From: an uncultured Butyricicoccus sp.
Lineage (GTDB): Bacteria; Bacillota; Clostridia; Oscillospirales; Butyricicoccaceae
Length of the DNA: 39,255 nucleotides
Assembly (NCBI GenBank): GCA_910584935.1
Contig: CAJUDU010000020.1
Coordinates: 1 to 39,255, forward strand
Direction of reading: 5' to 3'
Shown here piece by piece: positions 1 to 7,616 of this stretch (the first letter of the stretch is position 1; every line of letters starts with the position of its first letter). A model generated the notes under the pieces. It worked only from the letters and a program-made list of their open reading frames with translations. It was not told where the DNA came from and made no database searches. A program made the position numbers and the translations under genes.

Positions 1-743
1 TCGATTTCTTCCTGCGAAAGTGTCCCACCGGAGGAACCTGCCGGTTCTGGCGCTGCTGCCGCTGGGCTGCCGCCTGCCATCAGCCGTTCGATTTCCTCCT
101 GTGAAAGTGTTCCGCTGGATGTGCTTGCCGGTTCAGGTTCTTCCGCAGATGATTCCAGTCCAAAGCCTGCAATCAGTTCTTTGGCAAGTTCCACTGACAT
201 AACGCTCATAAATTCGCTTTTGAGGGATGGTTCAATGTCCAGCGCAAACTTTACAATTACAATTGGGCCTTTCGGCACAGGCAAACGCTTATTTTTGAAT
301 TCATCCAAATCATCCAAATCAAAGGTTTCGGGTGTGGAAATATTGACGCTGCGTCCCAGAAAATCCGATAGGGCAGTAGAAGCGGCACCCATCATCTGAT
401 TCATGACTTCGCACACTGCGCTAAGCGTCAGTTCATTAAGCGTAAATTCTTCATCTGGCGTCTCCATGCCCATCAAGATGTCAACAATCACTTTAATATC
501 GCACATTTTCAGCAGCATAATATTGCTGCCGGTAAGCCCGCTGACATATTTAATTTCCACGCCAATCGCAGGTTCTATCGGCCCAAGCTCAAATTCCTCC
601 GCGTTTACAATAGAAACTGATGGTGTTGTAATATCAACCCGGTGATCCAAAAGGTTGGAAATCGCCGTTGCCGACGACCCCAAGCTGATATTGGTTATTT
701 CGCCAATCGCGCTGATTTCTAATGGTGTAAAAATATTATTCAT
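1..743 (-). CDS. fliY: Flagellar motor switch protein FliY (CheC-like phosphatase domain), 3' end cut by window edge
   Basis: FliY sits in the switch complex and dephosphorylates CheY-P. The visible 247 residues begin at ATG 741-743, overlapping the fliM stop by 8 bp. Two CheC-family active sites of the form S-x3-E-x2-N-x22-P are intact: S11/E15/N18 and S108/E112/N115. After the phosphatase region (about 1-195) comes a Pro/Glu/Ser/Ala linker with a FliM-N-like motif, LSQEEIERLMAGG, at about 213-225. A second copy starts at about 242 and is cut by the edge. B. subtilis FliY carries such a CheY-binding motif once, at its N terminus, so this arrangement is unusual. The expected C-terminal FliN (SpoA) domain lies outside the window, so a stand-alone CheC-like protein is possible though less likely after fliM. 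Confidence 0.88.
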   Translation of the reverse strand, partial: MNNIFTPLEISAIGEITNISLGSSATAISNLLDHRVDITTPSVSIVNAEEFELGPIEPAIGVEIKYVSGLTGSNIMLLKMCDIKVIVDILMGMETPDEEFTLNELTLSAVCEVMNQMMGAASTALSDFLGRSVNISTPETFDLDDLDEFKNKRLPVPKGPIVIVKFALDIEPSLKSEFMSVMSVELAKELIAGFGLESSAEEPEPASTSSGTLSQEEIERLMAGGSPAAAAPEPAGSSGGTLSQEEI

Positions 744-1743
744 TTCCCTGACTGCCCCTTCTATGGTAAACCTCTTTGATCTTTACGGCAAGATGTTTTT
801 CGCTGACGCCCATCATGCCGTCAAACCACTTCCTGCCGCCGATGCACAAGAAAACCTCGCTGTCTTTTTTCCTGCTTAAATCGATCACATCGCCGACATT
901 CAGGTTATAGACATCGCTCAGCCGCAACGTTGTGCGCCCAAGTTCGGCGACAACCTCCAGGCTGGAATCGCGTAGCTGGTCAAAAATATTATCCGAATTA
1001 TCATCGGTTATCATATGCTTCGCAGGGTTTTCCTGATTTATCTGGGTAAAAATATTGGTCAGCATCATCCCCGGCAGGCATATGCTGAGATGCCCTTCGC
1101 AGTTGGGGAATGTCAGTTTCAAATCCACCAGCACGACGGTTTCATCCAAACCGATAAGCTGCACAAGTGTTGGGTTGGTTTCCACCCGTTCAAAGTCGAA
1201 ATCGAGCTGGATATAATTTGACCAACCTTCACCCATCATCTGAACAAACTCTTTCATCAGGTTTTCATACAGCCGCAAATCCAAATCAGTATAGATATAC
1301 TCATCTGGCATATCGTCATCAATATTGCCGCTGCCGCCCAGCATTCGATCCATCATGTTGACCATCACCGGGGTGGTGATATAGAACAGGACAGGGGTAT
1401 CATCCTGTTTGCCCTGCATATTCAGGTGCCCTACTGCAAGCACTGCCCCCTCTGTCAGGGCGTTGGAAAATTCATAATATCGTTGTTCTTCCACTGTATC
1501 CAGCTCCACTTCGCAGCTGGCATGCAGTAAGCCGTTGATCCTGGTGTTAAGGATGCGGGAAAAATTATCAAAAATACTTCCCAGCATCTTCAATCTGTCT
1601 TTGGTAAATTTCCGCGGACTGGTAAAGTCATATTTGCGGTATTTTTTCTCCGGCTTGGCTTCCTGCTGTACCGGTGCTCCCCCTCCACCCTGCATTGAAT
1701 TGAGGAGTGCGTCTATCTGACTTTGTGATAATACCTCCGCCAT
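736..1743 (-). CDS. fliM: Flagellar motor switch protein FliM
   Basis: 335 residues, normal for FliM. The N terminus has the CheY-P-binding motif LSQSQIDALL (residues 5-14), then a Gly/Lys linker. The middle CheC-like domain includes MDRMLGGSGN, which contacts FliG, and the C-terminal SpoA domain contains LNVGDVIDLSRK. FliM forms the C-ring with FliG and FliY and sets rotation direction. ATG 1741-1743 has an AGAGG upstream. It follows motB across a 54-bp gap and overlaps fliY by 8 bp. In most Firmicutes fliL lies between motB and fliM; here it is absent. Confidence 0.97.
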   Translation of the reverse strand: MAEVLSQSQIDALLNSMQGGGGAPVQQEAKPEKKYRKYDFTSPRKFTKDRLKMLGSIFDNFSRILNTRINGLLHASCEVELDTVEEQRYYEFSNALTEGAVLAVGHLNMQGKQDDTPVLFYITTPVMVNMMDRMLGGSGNIDDDMPDEYIYTDLDLRLYENLMKEFVQMMGEGWSNYIQLDFDFERVETNPTLVQLIGLDETVVLVDLKLTFPNCEGHLSICLPGMMLTNIFTQINQENPAKHMITDDNSDNIFDQLRDSSLEVVAELGRTTLRLSDVYNLNVGDVIDLSRKKDSEVFLCIGGRKWFDGMMGVSEKHLAVKIKEVYHRRGSQGNE

Positions 1744-1775
1744 CCGCCAACCTCTTTTCTGGAGTTATTATTTGG

Positions 1776-1792
1776 GGCTTTTAACAAAAGCC
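1776..1792 (-). other. Small hairpin between motB and fliM
   Basis: A perfect 7-bp stem (GGCTTTT / AAAAGCC) with a 3-nt loop lies just after the motB stop, where fliL normally begins. No U tract follows on the minus strand, so it does not look like a full terminator. It may be an mRNA processing or stability element, or a remnant of rearrangement at the lost fliL position. Confidence 0.4.
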
Positions 1793-1797
1793 GCTGT

Positions 1798-2616
1798 TCA
1801 TTGTGTTGCTTCACCGTTTAATGACGCTTCGCCCGCCCTCAAACTGTAATACTGTTCTATGCTGTCGCCCATGCCATTCATGACATTGCGCCCGGTGATG
1901 ATAATTTCCACACGGCGGTTACGGCTGCGGTTTTCCGGGGTGTCATTCGGTGCAATTGGGCGGTGCTGCCCATAGCCTACGCTGACCAGGCGTGCAGCTT
2001 CCACCGTGCTGTGCTGCTGGATATAAACTGTTGCAATGGTTGCGCGGTTGGAGGCTAAGAAACGATCCCGGTAGGTATTGTTTGCCTGATTCGCGGAACC
2101 CTGCGCGGTATGCCCCATGATGCGGATTTCATCGATAAAGGGGGCAGACTGGCTGAGGATATTTGAAATATCCGCAAGCACCTGTTCCCCTTGGGGGAGC
2201 AGGTCATATCTTTCGCCTGCAAAGAACACGGCGTCATCAAACGTGATGAACACATAGCCATCGCCCTTGATGGTTTCGATACTCTGCCCAATTTCACTTT
2301 GCTTGGCATAGGTTTGCATCGCTTCATAAAGCTGTTCAATTGCCTCATCAATTTCTTGCTGTTCAGCAACGATATCGGCACTTTCCAGCCCAAGCCCTTC
2401 AAAATCCTCTGCCGCAGGACCTTCCTCGCCGGAAGTTTCCGTCAGTTCATAAATTGCGTCCGGGTTAAAGCTGCGCACAAGCGCCAGCCATTTGCTTTCG
2501 TCTATGGAAGATATGGAGTAAAGCAGTACGAAAAAGCATAAGAGTAGCGTGACCATATCGCCATAGGTATCCATCCAGTTGGCGCCGCCTCCGCCGCCGC
2601 TTTTTTTGCGTTTCAT
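1798..2616 (-). CDS. motB: Flagellar motor stator protein MotB
   Basis: 272 residues. A short basic, Gly-rich N terminus precedes one membrane segment (about 21-38) with the proton-binding aspartate D20 in TYGDMVTLLLCFF. The plug/linker region is followed by a C-terminal OmpA-like peptidoglycan-binding domain (about 130-250) containing IMGHTAQG and NRRVEIIITG. MotB anchors the stator to the cell wall and carries ions with MotA. It starts 15 bp after motA with a GGAGAGAGG ribosome binding site. The aspartate and general sequence fit MotB; the coupling ion (H+ or Na+) cannot be decided by eye. Confidence 0.95.
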   Translation of the reverse strand: MKRKKSGGGGGANWMDTYGDMVTLLLCFFVLLYSISSIDESKWLALVRSFNPDAIYELTETSGEEGPAAEDFEGLGLESADIVAEQQEIDEAIEQLYEAMQTYAKQSEIGQSIETIKGDGYVFITFDDAVFFAGERYDLLPQGEQVLADISNILSQSAPFIDEIRIMGHTAQGSANQANNTYRDRFLASNRATIATVYIQQHSTVEAARLVSVGYGQHRPIAPNDTPENRSRNRRVEIIITGRNVMNGMGDSIEQYYSLRAGEASLNGEATQ

Positions 2617-2631
2617 GCGTGCCTCTCTCCC

Positions 2632-3453
2632 TTATTCTTCCTTGCCCTTTTTACCGCCCTTGCCGCTGTCATCGCGCTGGCGCTGTGCCACAAAGGTCAT
2701 CAGCTTTTCACGCAGCAGCTTGGGGTTCTCGCCCGCCTGGATACAGGTAATGCCCTCAACAATAATCATTTTGCAAAGGACTTCTTCTTCGTCACGGGTA
2801 CGCAGGTTGTTTGCAATCGGACCAAATACCATATGCGCCAAAATACAGCCATACAGCGTGGTAACGAGCGCGACACTCATATCGCTGCCGATATTGCCTG
2901 CGCCGCCGCCGTCGTCAAAGTTCATATTTTTCAGCATATTGATAAGCCCTACCAGCGTACCAATCATACCGAACGCCGGCGCAACCGCGGAACCTTTTTC
3001 ATAGAGTGCTGCCGATGCTTCATGGCGTGCGGACATACATTCGATATCATTTTCCAAAATGCTGCGCACACGGTCAGGGTCATTCGCATCAACAATCAGC
3101 ATGATTGCCTGTTTGAAAAATGGGTCTTTCTGCTCTGCCGCAAGCCCTTCGAGTGCCAGCAAGCCATCTTTACGGGCTGCCTGTGCCAGTTCCACCAGCT
3201 GGTCGATATAATATTTAGGGTTATTCTTCTTGGTATTGAACATAACCGCGAAATGCTTTGGGATAGATGCCAGCATACCAGCCGGAAAGCTGGCAATGAT
3301 GATACCTATGGTACAGCCGATAACAATCATAACGCTGGGTGCATCAAAAAAGTTTGTAAGCTGCTTAAAGTTGTATGGCGGCAAGCCGTTTGCCATGCCA
3401 AGCACCATAACCGCGATAGCGAATAGAAAGCCTATCAAATATGTAATGTTCAT
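2632..3453 (-). CDS. motA: Flagellar motor stator protein MotA
   Basis: 273 residues with the MotA layout: two N-terminal membrane segments (about 3-20 and 36-55), a large cytoplasmic loop with charged residues that work on FliG, then two more membrane segments (about 150-168 and 185-205) including GSAVAPAFGMIGTLVGLI and VALVTTLYGCILAHMVFGP. The C-terminal tail is basic (GKGGKKGKEE). MotA and MotB form the torque-generating stator. The gene lies between flbD (32 bp upstream) and motB (15 bp downstream), the usual Firmicutes flagellar-operon order. Confidence 0.96.
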   Translation of the reverse strand: MNITYLIGFLFAIAVMVLGMANGLPPYNFKQLTNFFDAPSVMIVIGCTIGIIIASFPAGMLASIPKHFAVMFNTKKNNPKYYIDQLVELAQAARKDGLLALEGLAAEQKDPFFKQAIMLIVDANDPDRVRSILENDIECMSARHEASAALYEKGSAVAPAFGMIGTLVGLINMLKNMNFDDGGGAGNIGSDMSVALVTTLYGCILAHMVFGPIANNLRTRDEEEVLCKMIIVEGITCIQAGENPKLLREKLMTFVAQRQRDDSGKGGKKGKEE

Positions 3454-3485
3454 ACTAATTTCCTGCTCCCACTTGATTATTTATA

Positions 3486-3704
3486 TCATTTCCGCTGGTC
3501 TACAATTGCCAGTTCCCGACGGATATCCATCACTTTTGCGCTGTAATCCTGAATCCGGCGGATAATTTCCTCGGCGGATTCCTGCACCAGATAATAGTCA
3601 TGGTTCATCATCACAACTTTACTCTCCGGGATAAGTTCTATGCACTCGACCTGGCTGTGGTTGACCAGAAAGCGTTCCCCATTCATTTTTGTCAGAACAA
3701 TCAT
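3486..3704 (-). CDS. flbD: FlbD/SwrD family flagellar protein
   Basis: 72 residues starting MIVLTKMNGERFLVN, the typical FlbD opening, followed by the conserved run in which a residue pair about 'CIELIPESKVVMMNHDYYLV' describes ligand-free antiparallel strands. ATG 3702-3704 was chosen because GGAGGGG precedes it by 7 nt; the longer frame up to 3761 would add a stretch that overlaps an intergenic hairpin. The B. subtilis homologue SwrD (YlzI) raises motor power through the stators, and here the gene directly precedes motAB, consistent with that role. It is soluble and has no signal peptide. Confidence 0.92.
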   Translation of the reverse strand: MIVLTKMNGERFLVNHSQVECIELIPESKVVMMNHDYYLVQESAEEIIRRIQDYSAKVMDIRRELAIVDQRK

Positions 3705-3728
3705 TGCTGCCCCTCCATTCCTGTGGCA

Positions 3729-3750
3729 CGGGCGGCAGGGATGCCGCCCG
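3729..3750 (-). other. GC-rich hairpin between flgE and flbD
   Basis: A perfect 9-bp stem (CGGGCGGCA / TGCCGCCCG) with a 4-nt loop, extended by an outer CTGTG/CACAG pairing. It lies between the flgE stop and the flbD ribosome binding site. No U tract follows, so it is more likely a 3'-end protector or processing site of flgE mRNA than a terminator. Confidence 0.6.
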
Positions 3751-3787
3751 CTTCCGCTCACAGCAGTGTTAGTTTACGTGATAAAAA

Positions 3788-4918
3788 TTAACCGCGCTTC
3801 ATATTAACGAGTTCTTCGAGCATGGAATCGGTTACGGTAATAATACGGGTATTTGCCTGATAGCCACGCTGCATGAGGATCATGTTGGTGATTTCCATGG
3901 CAAGGTCGGTGCCGGAGCTTTCCAAGCCGCCGCCCATCAGTTCGGTTTTGCCGCCGTTGATAATGCGGACTTCGCCTTCAACCGCTTCATCTCCGCCGTC
4001 CTCGCCGTTAAATGCGTCTGAGTTTTGAACAGCGCCTTTCAACGCGGTAACAGACAATCTGCCTGCACCATCCATTGCCTTGTAATAGCGTCCATCAACA
4101 TGAGTAACACCATTCGGGTTGTCAACCTGGCCAATTGCAATATAGCCAATGGTAACAACCTGACCCGTGCCTTTTGTCGTACCAGTAATCGAACCATTTT
4201 TATCAATCGAGATACTGTCTAATACGACACGCTGGAGTTCCAAATCTTCAGCATTTACGCCATCTGGCAAAGTATCGCCATTTTCCGCAGCAATGTTTTC
4301 ATTTGACGCATCAACCAACTGGCCATCAACCACGCGGGGCAGATATACATTGCCATACTGATCCATCATTGGTAGACGAATGCCTGTCAGTGCCGGACAT
4401 GGTGCAGACTGTGCAGCCAAATCGTTAGGGTCAGCATTTGGGTCATCTGTTGCTGTATCTCCCTTTTTCACGTTAATCCAGCCGTAGACAACATTACCGC
4501 TCATGTCTGTCAGATAACCCTGTGGATCAAAGTGCAAACGCCCATGGCGAGTCAGATTTAACTGGGAAACTTCATTAAGATCCCGGAAAACCAATCCCTT
4601 ATCACCAACCATTAGGAATCCTTCGCCGTCAATGCAGACGTCCAGCGGCTGCCCAGTGGCTGCAAAGTTTTTGGATGTCATATCGGTGTCAATAGAACCC
4701 ATCGAACAGCCGAAACCGATTTGCGCGGGGTTTGTACCGCCGGTAACGTTTGTGCCGTCCGAACCGCCCTTTGATGTGGTGTAAATTTCTTCTGCGAAGG
4801 TGTAACTCGCAGCTTTATATGCGTGTGTATTGACGTTTGCAACGTTGTTGCCGACTACATTCAGCGCACTCATGTGTGTCTTTAATCCTGCAACTGCTGC
4901 ATACATAGCGCCTGTCAT
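3788..4918 (-). CDS. flgE: Flagellar hook protein FlgE
   Basis: 376 residues. The N terminus has the rod/hook-family signature SALNVVGNNVANVNTHAYK (the usual TxGYK reads THAYK). The central part (about 90-300) is the exposed hook domain, and the C-terminal helix contains ESSGTDLAMEITNMILMQRG and QANTRIITVTDSML. FlgE polymerises into the hook joining rod and filament. Its place after flgD and the TIGR02530 gene, and before flbD, matches Firmicutes hook operons and favours FlgE over FlgF/FlgG. GC-rich hairpins flank it on both sides. Three cysteines lie in the exported chain (GFGCSM, LDVCIDG, APCPAL), more than is common for a secreted axial protein. Confidence 0.93.
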   Translation of the reverse strand: MTGAMYAAVAGLKTHMSALNVVGNNVANVNTHAYKAASYTFAEEIYTTSKGGSDGTNVTGGTNPAQIGFGCSMGSIDTDMTSKNFAATGQPLDVCIDGEGFLMVGDKGLVFRDLNEVSQLNLTRHGRLHFDPQGYLTDMSGNVVYGWINVKKGDTATDDPNADPNDLAAQSAPCPALTGIRLPMMDQYGNVYLPRVVDGQLVDASNENIAAENGDTLPDGVNAEDLELQRVVLDSISIDKNGSITGTTKGTGQVVTIGYIAIGQVDNPNGVTHVDGRYYKAMDGAGRLSVTALKGAVQNSDAFNGEDGGDEAVEGEVRIINGGKTELMGGGLESSGTDLAMEITNMILMQRGYQANTRIITVTDSMLEELVNMKRG

Positions 4919-4960
4919 ATTGTAAATTGCTCCTCTCTGGTTGTCCTGGTGCTGCCGTGC

Positions 4961-4985
4961 GGCGGGAACCCATCTGGCTCCCGCC
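4961..4985 (-). other. GC-rich hairpin upstream of flgE
   Basis: An inverted repeat (GGCGGGA with TCCCGCC, extended by CC/GG) lies in the 103-bp gap between the TIGR02530 gene and flgE, about 40 nt before the flgE start. It has no U tract. As a 5' structure it could mark an mRNA cleavage product carrying flgE alone. Confidence 0.55.
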
Positions 4986-5021
4986 CTCGCATCCGTTTAT
5001 CCGGACCTGCTTCCCTGCTTT

Positions 5022-5390
5022 TTACAGCAGCACGGCGGCATCAATATTTGTGAAAATTTTTTCTTTCATTTCCTCTTGTGAAATGGTTGTGATGACCCGG
5101 CTGTGGGGCACGTTGATGATAAATGCCTGTTCCCCGCCAAATGCCAGGATATTCACTGCGCCCTTTTCCTGCGCCTTTTCCACCGAACCAGCCAGCTTAT
5201 CCATCAGATCAGGCGTAAGCTCAATGCCGCGTTCTTCCACGCGGTTCATGGCGTGCTTTGAAAAATTGAGGGCAGTTTGTTTTTGCAGCAGCTTTTCCTG
5301 GAGCATCGCTCCAAAATCGCTTTGCTGCGCTGCCTTCCCTTGCGTGCGCGTTATGCCGGGGTTGCCCACCGGTGCAATACGATTGATCAC
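5022..5390 (-). CDS. TIGR02530 family flagellar operon protein
   Basis: 122 residues, matching by size and position the small protein found between flgD and flgE in Firmicutes flagellar operons. The core contains FSKHAMNRVEERGIELTPD and a final TTISQEEMKEKIFTNIDAA segment. Translation likely starts at GTG 5388-5390, with GGAGGTG ten nt upstream. It has no signal peptide or membrane segment. The molecular role of the family is not established to my knowledge; the setting suggests hook assembly or hook-length control. The family call rests on sequence pattern plus synteny. Confidence 0.85.
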   Translation of the reverse strand: MINRIAPVGNPGITRTQGKAAQQSDFGAMLQEKLLQKQTALNFSKHAMNRVEERGIELTPDLMDKLAGSVEKAQEKGAVNILAFGGEQAFIINVPHSRVITTISQEEMKEKIFTNIDAAVLL

Positions 5391-5408
5391 TGCTGTTTTA
5401 CACCTCCG

Positions 5409-5951
5409 TTAGTTATCCTCACCGGTTGTCGCGTCTGGTTTTTGGTCAGTATCCGTGCCGCCGGATTCGCCGGAATTATCGCCTTCCTCTTTTTGGGCGG
5501 GTAGTTTGCCGACCGCGAGGATATCCGATAAGCTGTATGTATCGTTGCCGATGAAAATGACCTGCTGACCATCGAGCACGCCCGTACCGGTAACTGTACC
5601 TTCGATTTCCTTAATTTTGCCGGTGCCGTCATTGACGCCGACCACAACGTCCTTGCCGACCAACGATGCGCCATAGTTGAGGCCGGATGTGCTGGTGACA
5701 ACCGAGCTAATATCGCTGATTGCCTGGATAACAGACATCTGCACCATTTGGTTGAGCATATCGGTAGTAGATGCGGTATTATCAATGTCCTGGTTTTGGA
5801 ACATGGCACACATCAGGGTCAGGAAATCGGTCATATCGAGGTCTGCGCCAGCCCTGGTGTTGGTTGAGTTTTTCGCGACCTGAGTTGTAGCTGTTGTATT
5901 GCCAAGGATGTTAGAAAGATCTGACATCGCAGTGGATGTTACGTCAGCCAT
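5409..5951 (-). CDS. flgD: Flagellar hook assembly (capping) protein FlgD
   Basis: 180 residues. The conserved N-terminal export/capping region contains LDMTDFLTLMCAMFQNQD and a Met-rich helix with MLNQMVQMSVIQAIS, as in FlgD. A middle region (about 90-140, ASLVGKDVVVG onward) corresponds to the FlgD Tudor/FnIII-like part, and the tail is acidic and Gly/Asp-rich. FlgD caps the growing hook and is replaced by the hook-filament junction proteins. AAGGGAG lies 4 nt before ATG 5949-5951; the fliK stop is 22 bp upstream. In the common motif LLxxQLxxQDP the second leucine position is Met/Phe here. Confidence 0.93.
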   Translation of the reverse strand: MADVTSTAMSDLSNILGNTTATTQVAKNSTNTRAGADLDMTDFLTLMCAMFQNQDIDNTASTTDMLNQMVQMSVIQAISDISSVVTSTSGLNYGASLVGKDVVVGVNDGTGKIKEIEGTVTGTGVLDGQQVIFIGNDTYSLSDILAVGKLPAQKEEGDNSGESGGTDTDQKPDATTGEDN

Positions 5952-5973
5952 AAAGCTCCCTTCCTTTCGTGTA

Positions 5974-7089
5974 TTAGATTGTTTCTGGCTGATTTAGCCC
6001 AAGCAGTCCTAAGCGCAGTTGCTGGACGAAATCATCCGCCTGCTGTGGTTCTTGCTGCTGATGGTGTTGCTGCTGGTGTCCCTGCTGATGGTTATTATCG
6101 CCATCGGGGTTCAGGAACTGGCTATGCTGTTCAGTATTTGCCTGGATTTCCACCTTGACTTGTACCTGATTCTGCCCTGCGAGCAGATTTTGCAAGCCAG
6201 TGCTATGGCGTTCGAGCAGTGCCGCCGCCTTATCGGTTGTGGCATTCAGCACAATGCTCAGCGAGCCATCGCCGGAACGCGTAATCTGCACGGTAAGCTG
6301 TCCAAGGTTTTCAGGGGTCAAACGGATTTCCACCTTGGAGTCACCATTTGCAATCGCCTGTTCGACCTGGTCTGCGATTTTGCCTGCGGCGTCATCAGCT
6401 TCGGGTGCGACGGGTTGTTCTGGCTGTGCCACCTTGACCGGCACGGCAAAGTTATCCTCGAAAACAGGGGTTTCCTGGACGCCCGCGGAAACATCGGTCA
6501 CTGTTTCTTCAGATTCCATCGCACGCGGTGCATCGCCAGTATCTGCGGAAAATTCCTGCTCTGGCTGCTGCTGTTCTGGCGCTGCTGTTTCAGTGACAGG
6601 CTGCTCAATCACAGGTTGTTCTTCCATCTGGATGGGTTGTTCTGCCTGAGGCGCTGCGGTTTGGACGGTTTGTGTCACCGTATTTGCGGTTTCTGCCACA
6701 ACGGGCATTTCCGCTTCCACCACAGGCGCTGCGACCTGCTGCGGCACTTCCACTGCAACCACTGGGGTTTGTGCTGCGCTTGCTTCAACCATAACAGGTG
6801 CCTGTACAGGTTGCGCGGTAATCAAGGACGCTGCCAATTCGTATTGCTGCTGCGGAATTTTTTCATCCTCCTGCTGCGGTTTTGTAGCAGGTTTTTGTTG
6901 CTGCGCGGGTTTTTCGGCAGGTTTTTCGGCAGGTTTTTCGGATTTCTCCGGCTTAGGGGATTCCTGTTTCTGCCCTGCCTGCTGGAGCATATCTTCAAAC
7001 CCTTCGCCTGAACCAGTTGTTTCCTGCGCCGGGATGCCGGGCTGCGCCAATGCGCCAACCACCATCTGGGACATAAGGTCAATATTCAT
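5974..7089 (-). CDS. fliK: Flagellar hook-length control protein FliK
   Basis: 371 residues. The first two thirds are low-complexity Gln/Pro/Glu/Val/Ala sequence, including near repeats of KPAEKPAEKPA, typical of the flexible ruler part. The C-terminal Flg_hook domain (about 240-325) contains VEIRLTPENLGQLTVQI and SLSIVLNATTDKAAALL. FliK measures the hook and switches export from hook to filament proteins. The extreme C terminus adds a His/Gln-rich tail (HQQGHQQQHHQQQ) not usual for the family. AAAGGAGGTG lies ten nt before the ATG. Composition and position between fliJ and flgD support the call. Confidence 0.94.
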   Translation of the reverse strand: MNIDLMSQMVVGALAQPGIPAQETTGSGEGFEDMLQQAGQKQESPKPEKSEKPAEKPAEKPAQQQKPATKPQQEDEKIPQQQYELAASLITAQPVQAPVMVEASAAQTPVVAVEVPQQVAAPVVEAEMPVVAETANTVTQTVQTAAPQAEQPIQMEEQPVIEQPVTETAAPEQQQPEQEFSADTGDAPRAMESEETVTDVSAGVQETPVFEDNFAVPVKVAQPEQPVAPEADDAAGKIADQVEQAIANGDSKVEIRLTPENLGQLTVQITRSGDGSLSIVLNATTDKAAALLERHSTGLQNLLAGQNQVQVKVEIQANTEQHSQFLNPDGDNNHQQGHQQQHHQQQEPQQADDFVQQLRLGLLGLNQPETI

Positions 7090-7120
7090 CTTGTCATTTC
7101 ACCTCCTTTCAGTGGGCTAT

Positions 7121-7579
7121 TTATGAGAACGCATGTGCGTTGCTCGCAACGAGTTTTGCAATGGTCAAGTCATCAATAAAGCGTTCTTCCTCTTTCTGGA
7201 TGCTTTTATTGTATTCCTGCTGCTTGATTTCTTTGAGTTTTTCCAGAGAAGCGGTTTCCTTACGGGTTTCAATCACACGATTGCGCTTCTCCTCTTCAAT
7301 CTGCCGGAACCGTTCCAGTTTTTCGCTTTCGATGCGGCTTTCGCGTCCAAGCGCCTGTAAACAGTTTTGATACTTCATGACCTCCATGATGGTAAGCCCT
7401 TCCGATTTTTTCTGCCGGTACTCATCCTCATAGGCGGTCAAGCGGCTAGTGACGTCGGCTACAACGCCTTCCTGCCGAGTAACCTGCGCCATTGCGGCGC
7501 CATGCTCAATCAAACGGGTGTCCAATACCTGCTGTTTATAGCCCAGCACGGTATCCAGCTGAAAGTGGAATTTCTTCAT
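7121..7579 (-). CDS. fliJ: Flagellar export chaperone/stalk protein FliJ
   Basis: 152 residues, almost entirely a charged alpha-helical coiled coil rich in Glu, Lys, Arg and Gln, beginning MKKFHFQLDTVLGYKQQVLD as FliJ proteins do. FliJ couples the FliI ATPase ring to the FlhA export gate. It follows fliI by 37 bp and precedes fliK by 31 bp, the standard order. Primary sequence of FliJ is poorly conserved, so the call leans on the N-terminal pattern, coiled-coil character, size and position together. Confidence 0.93.
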   Translation of the reverse strand: MKKFHFQLDTVLGYKQQVLDTRLIEHGAAMAQVTRQEGVVADVTSRLTAYEDEYRQKKSEGLTIMEVMKYQNCLQALGRESRIESEKLERFRQIEEEKRNRVIETRKETASLEKLKEIKQQEYNKSIQKEEERFIDDLTIAKLVASNAHAFS

Positions 7580-7616
7580 GGTGTGTAAGCTCTCTCCCCT
7601 TTTTTATGTCATTTTA

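Noticed and set aside
4680..4720. Spirochete-like lysinoalanine cross-linking in FlgE because of its cysteines
   Set aside because: The flanking residues do not clearly match the spirochete Lys-Cys pair, and the cysteines are at different positions.
6019..7011. Plus-strand open frame of 330 codons within fliK
   Set aside because: The Cys, His, Leu and Phe-rich protein is the antisense reading of the Gln/Glu/Pro/Val-rich FliK sequence.
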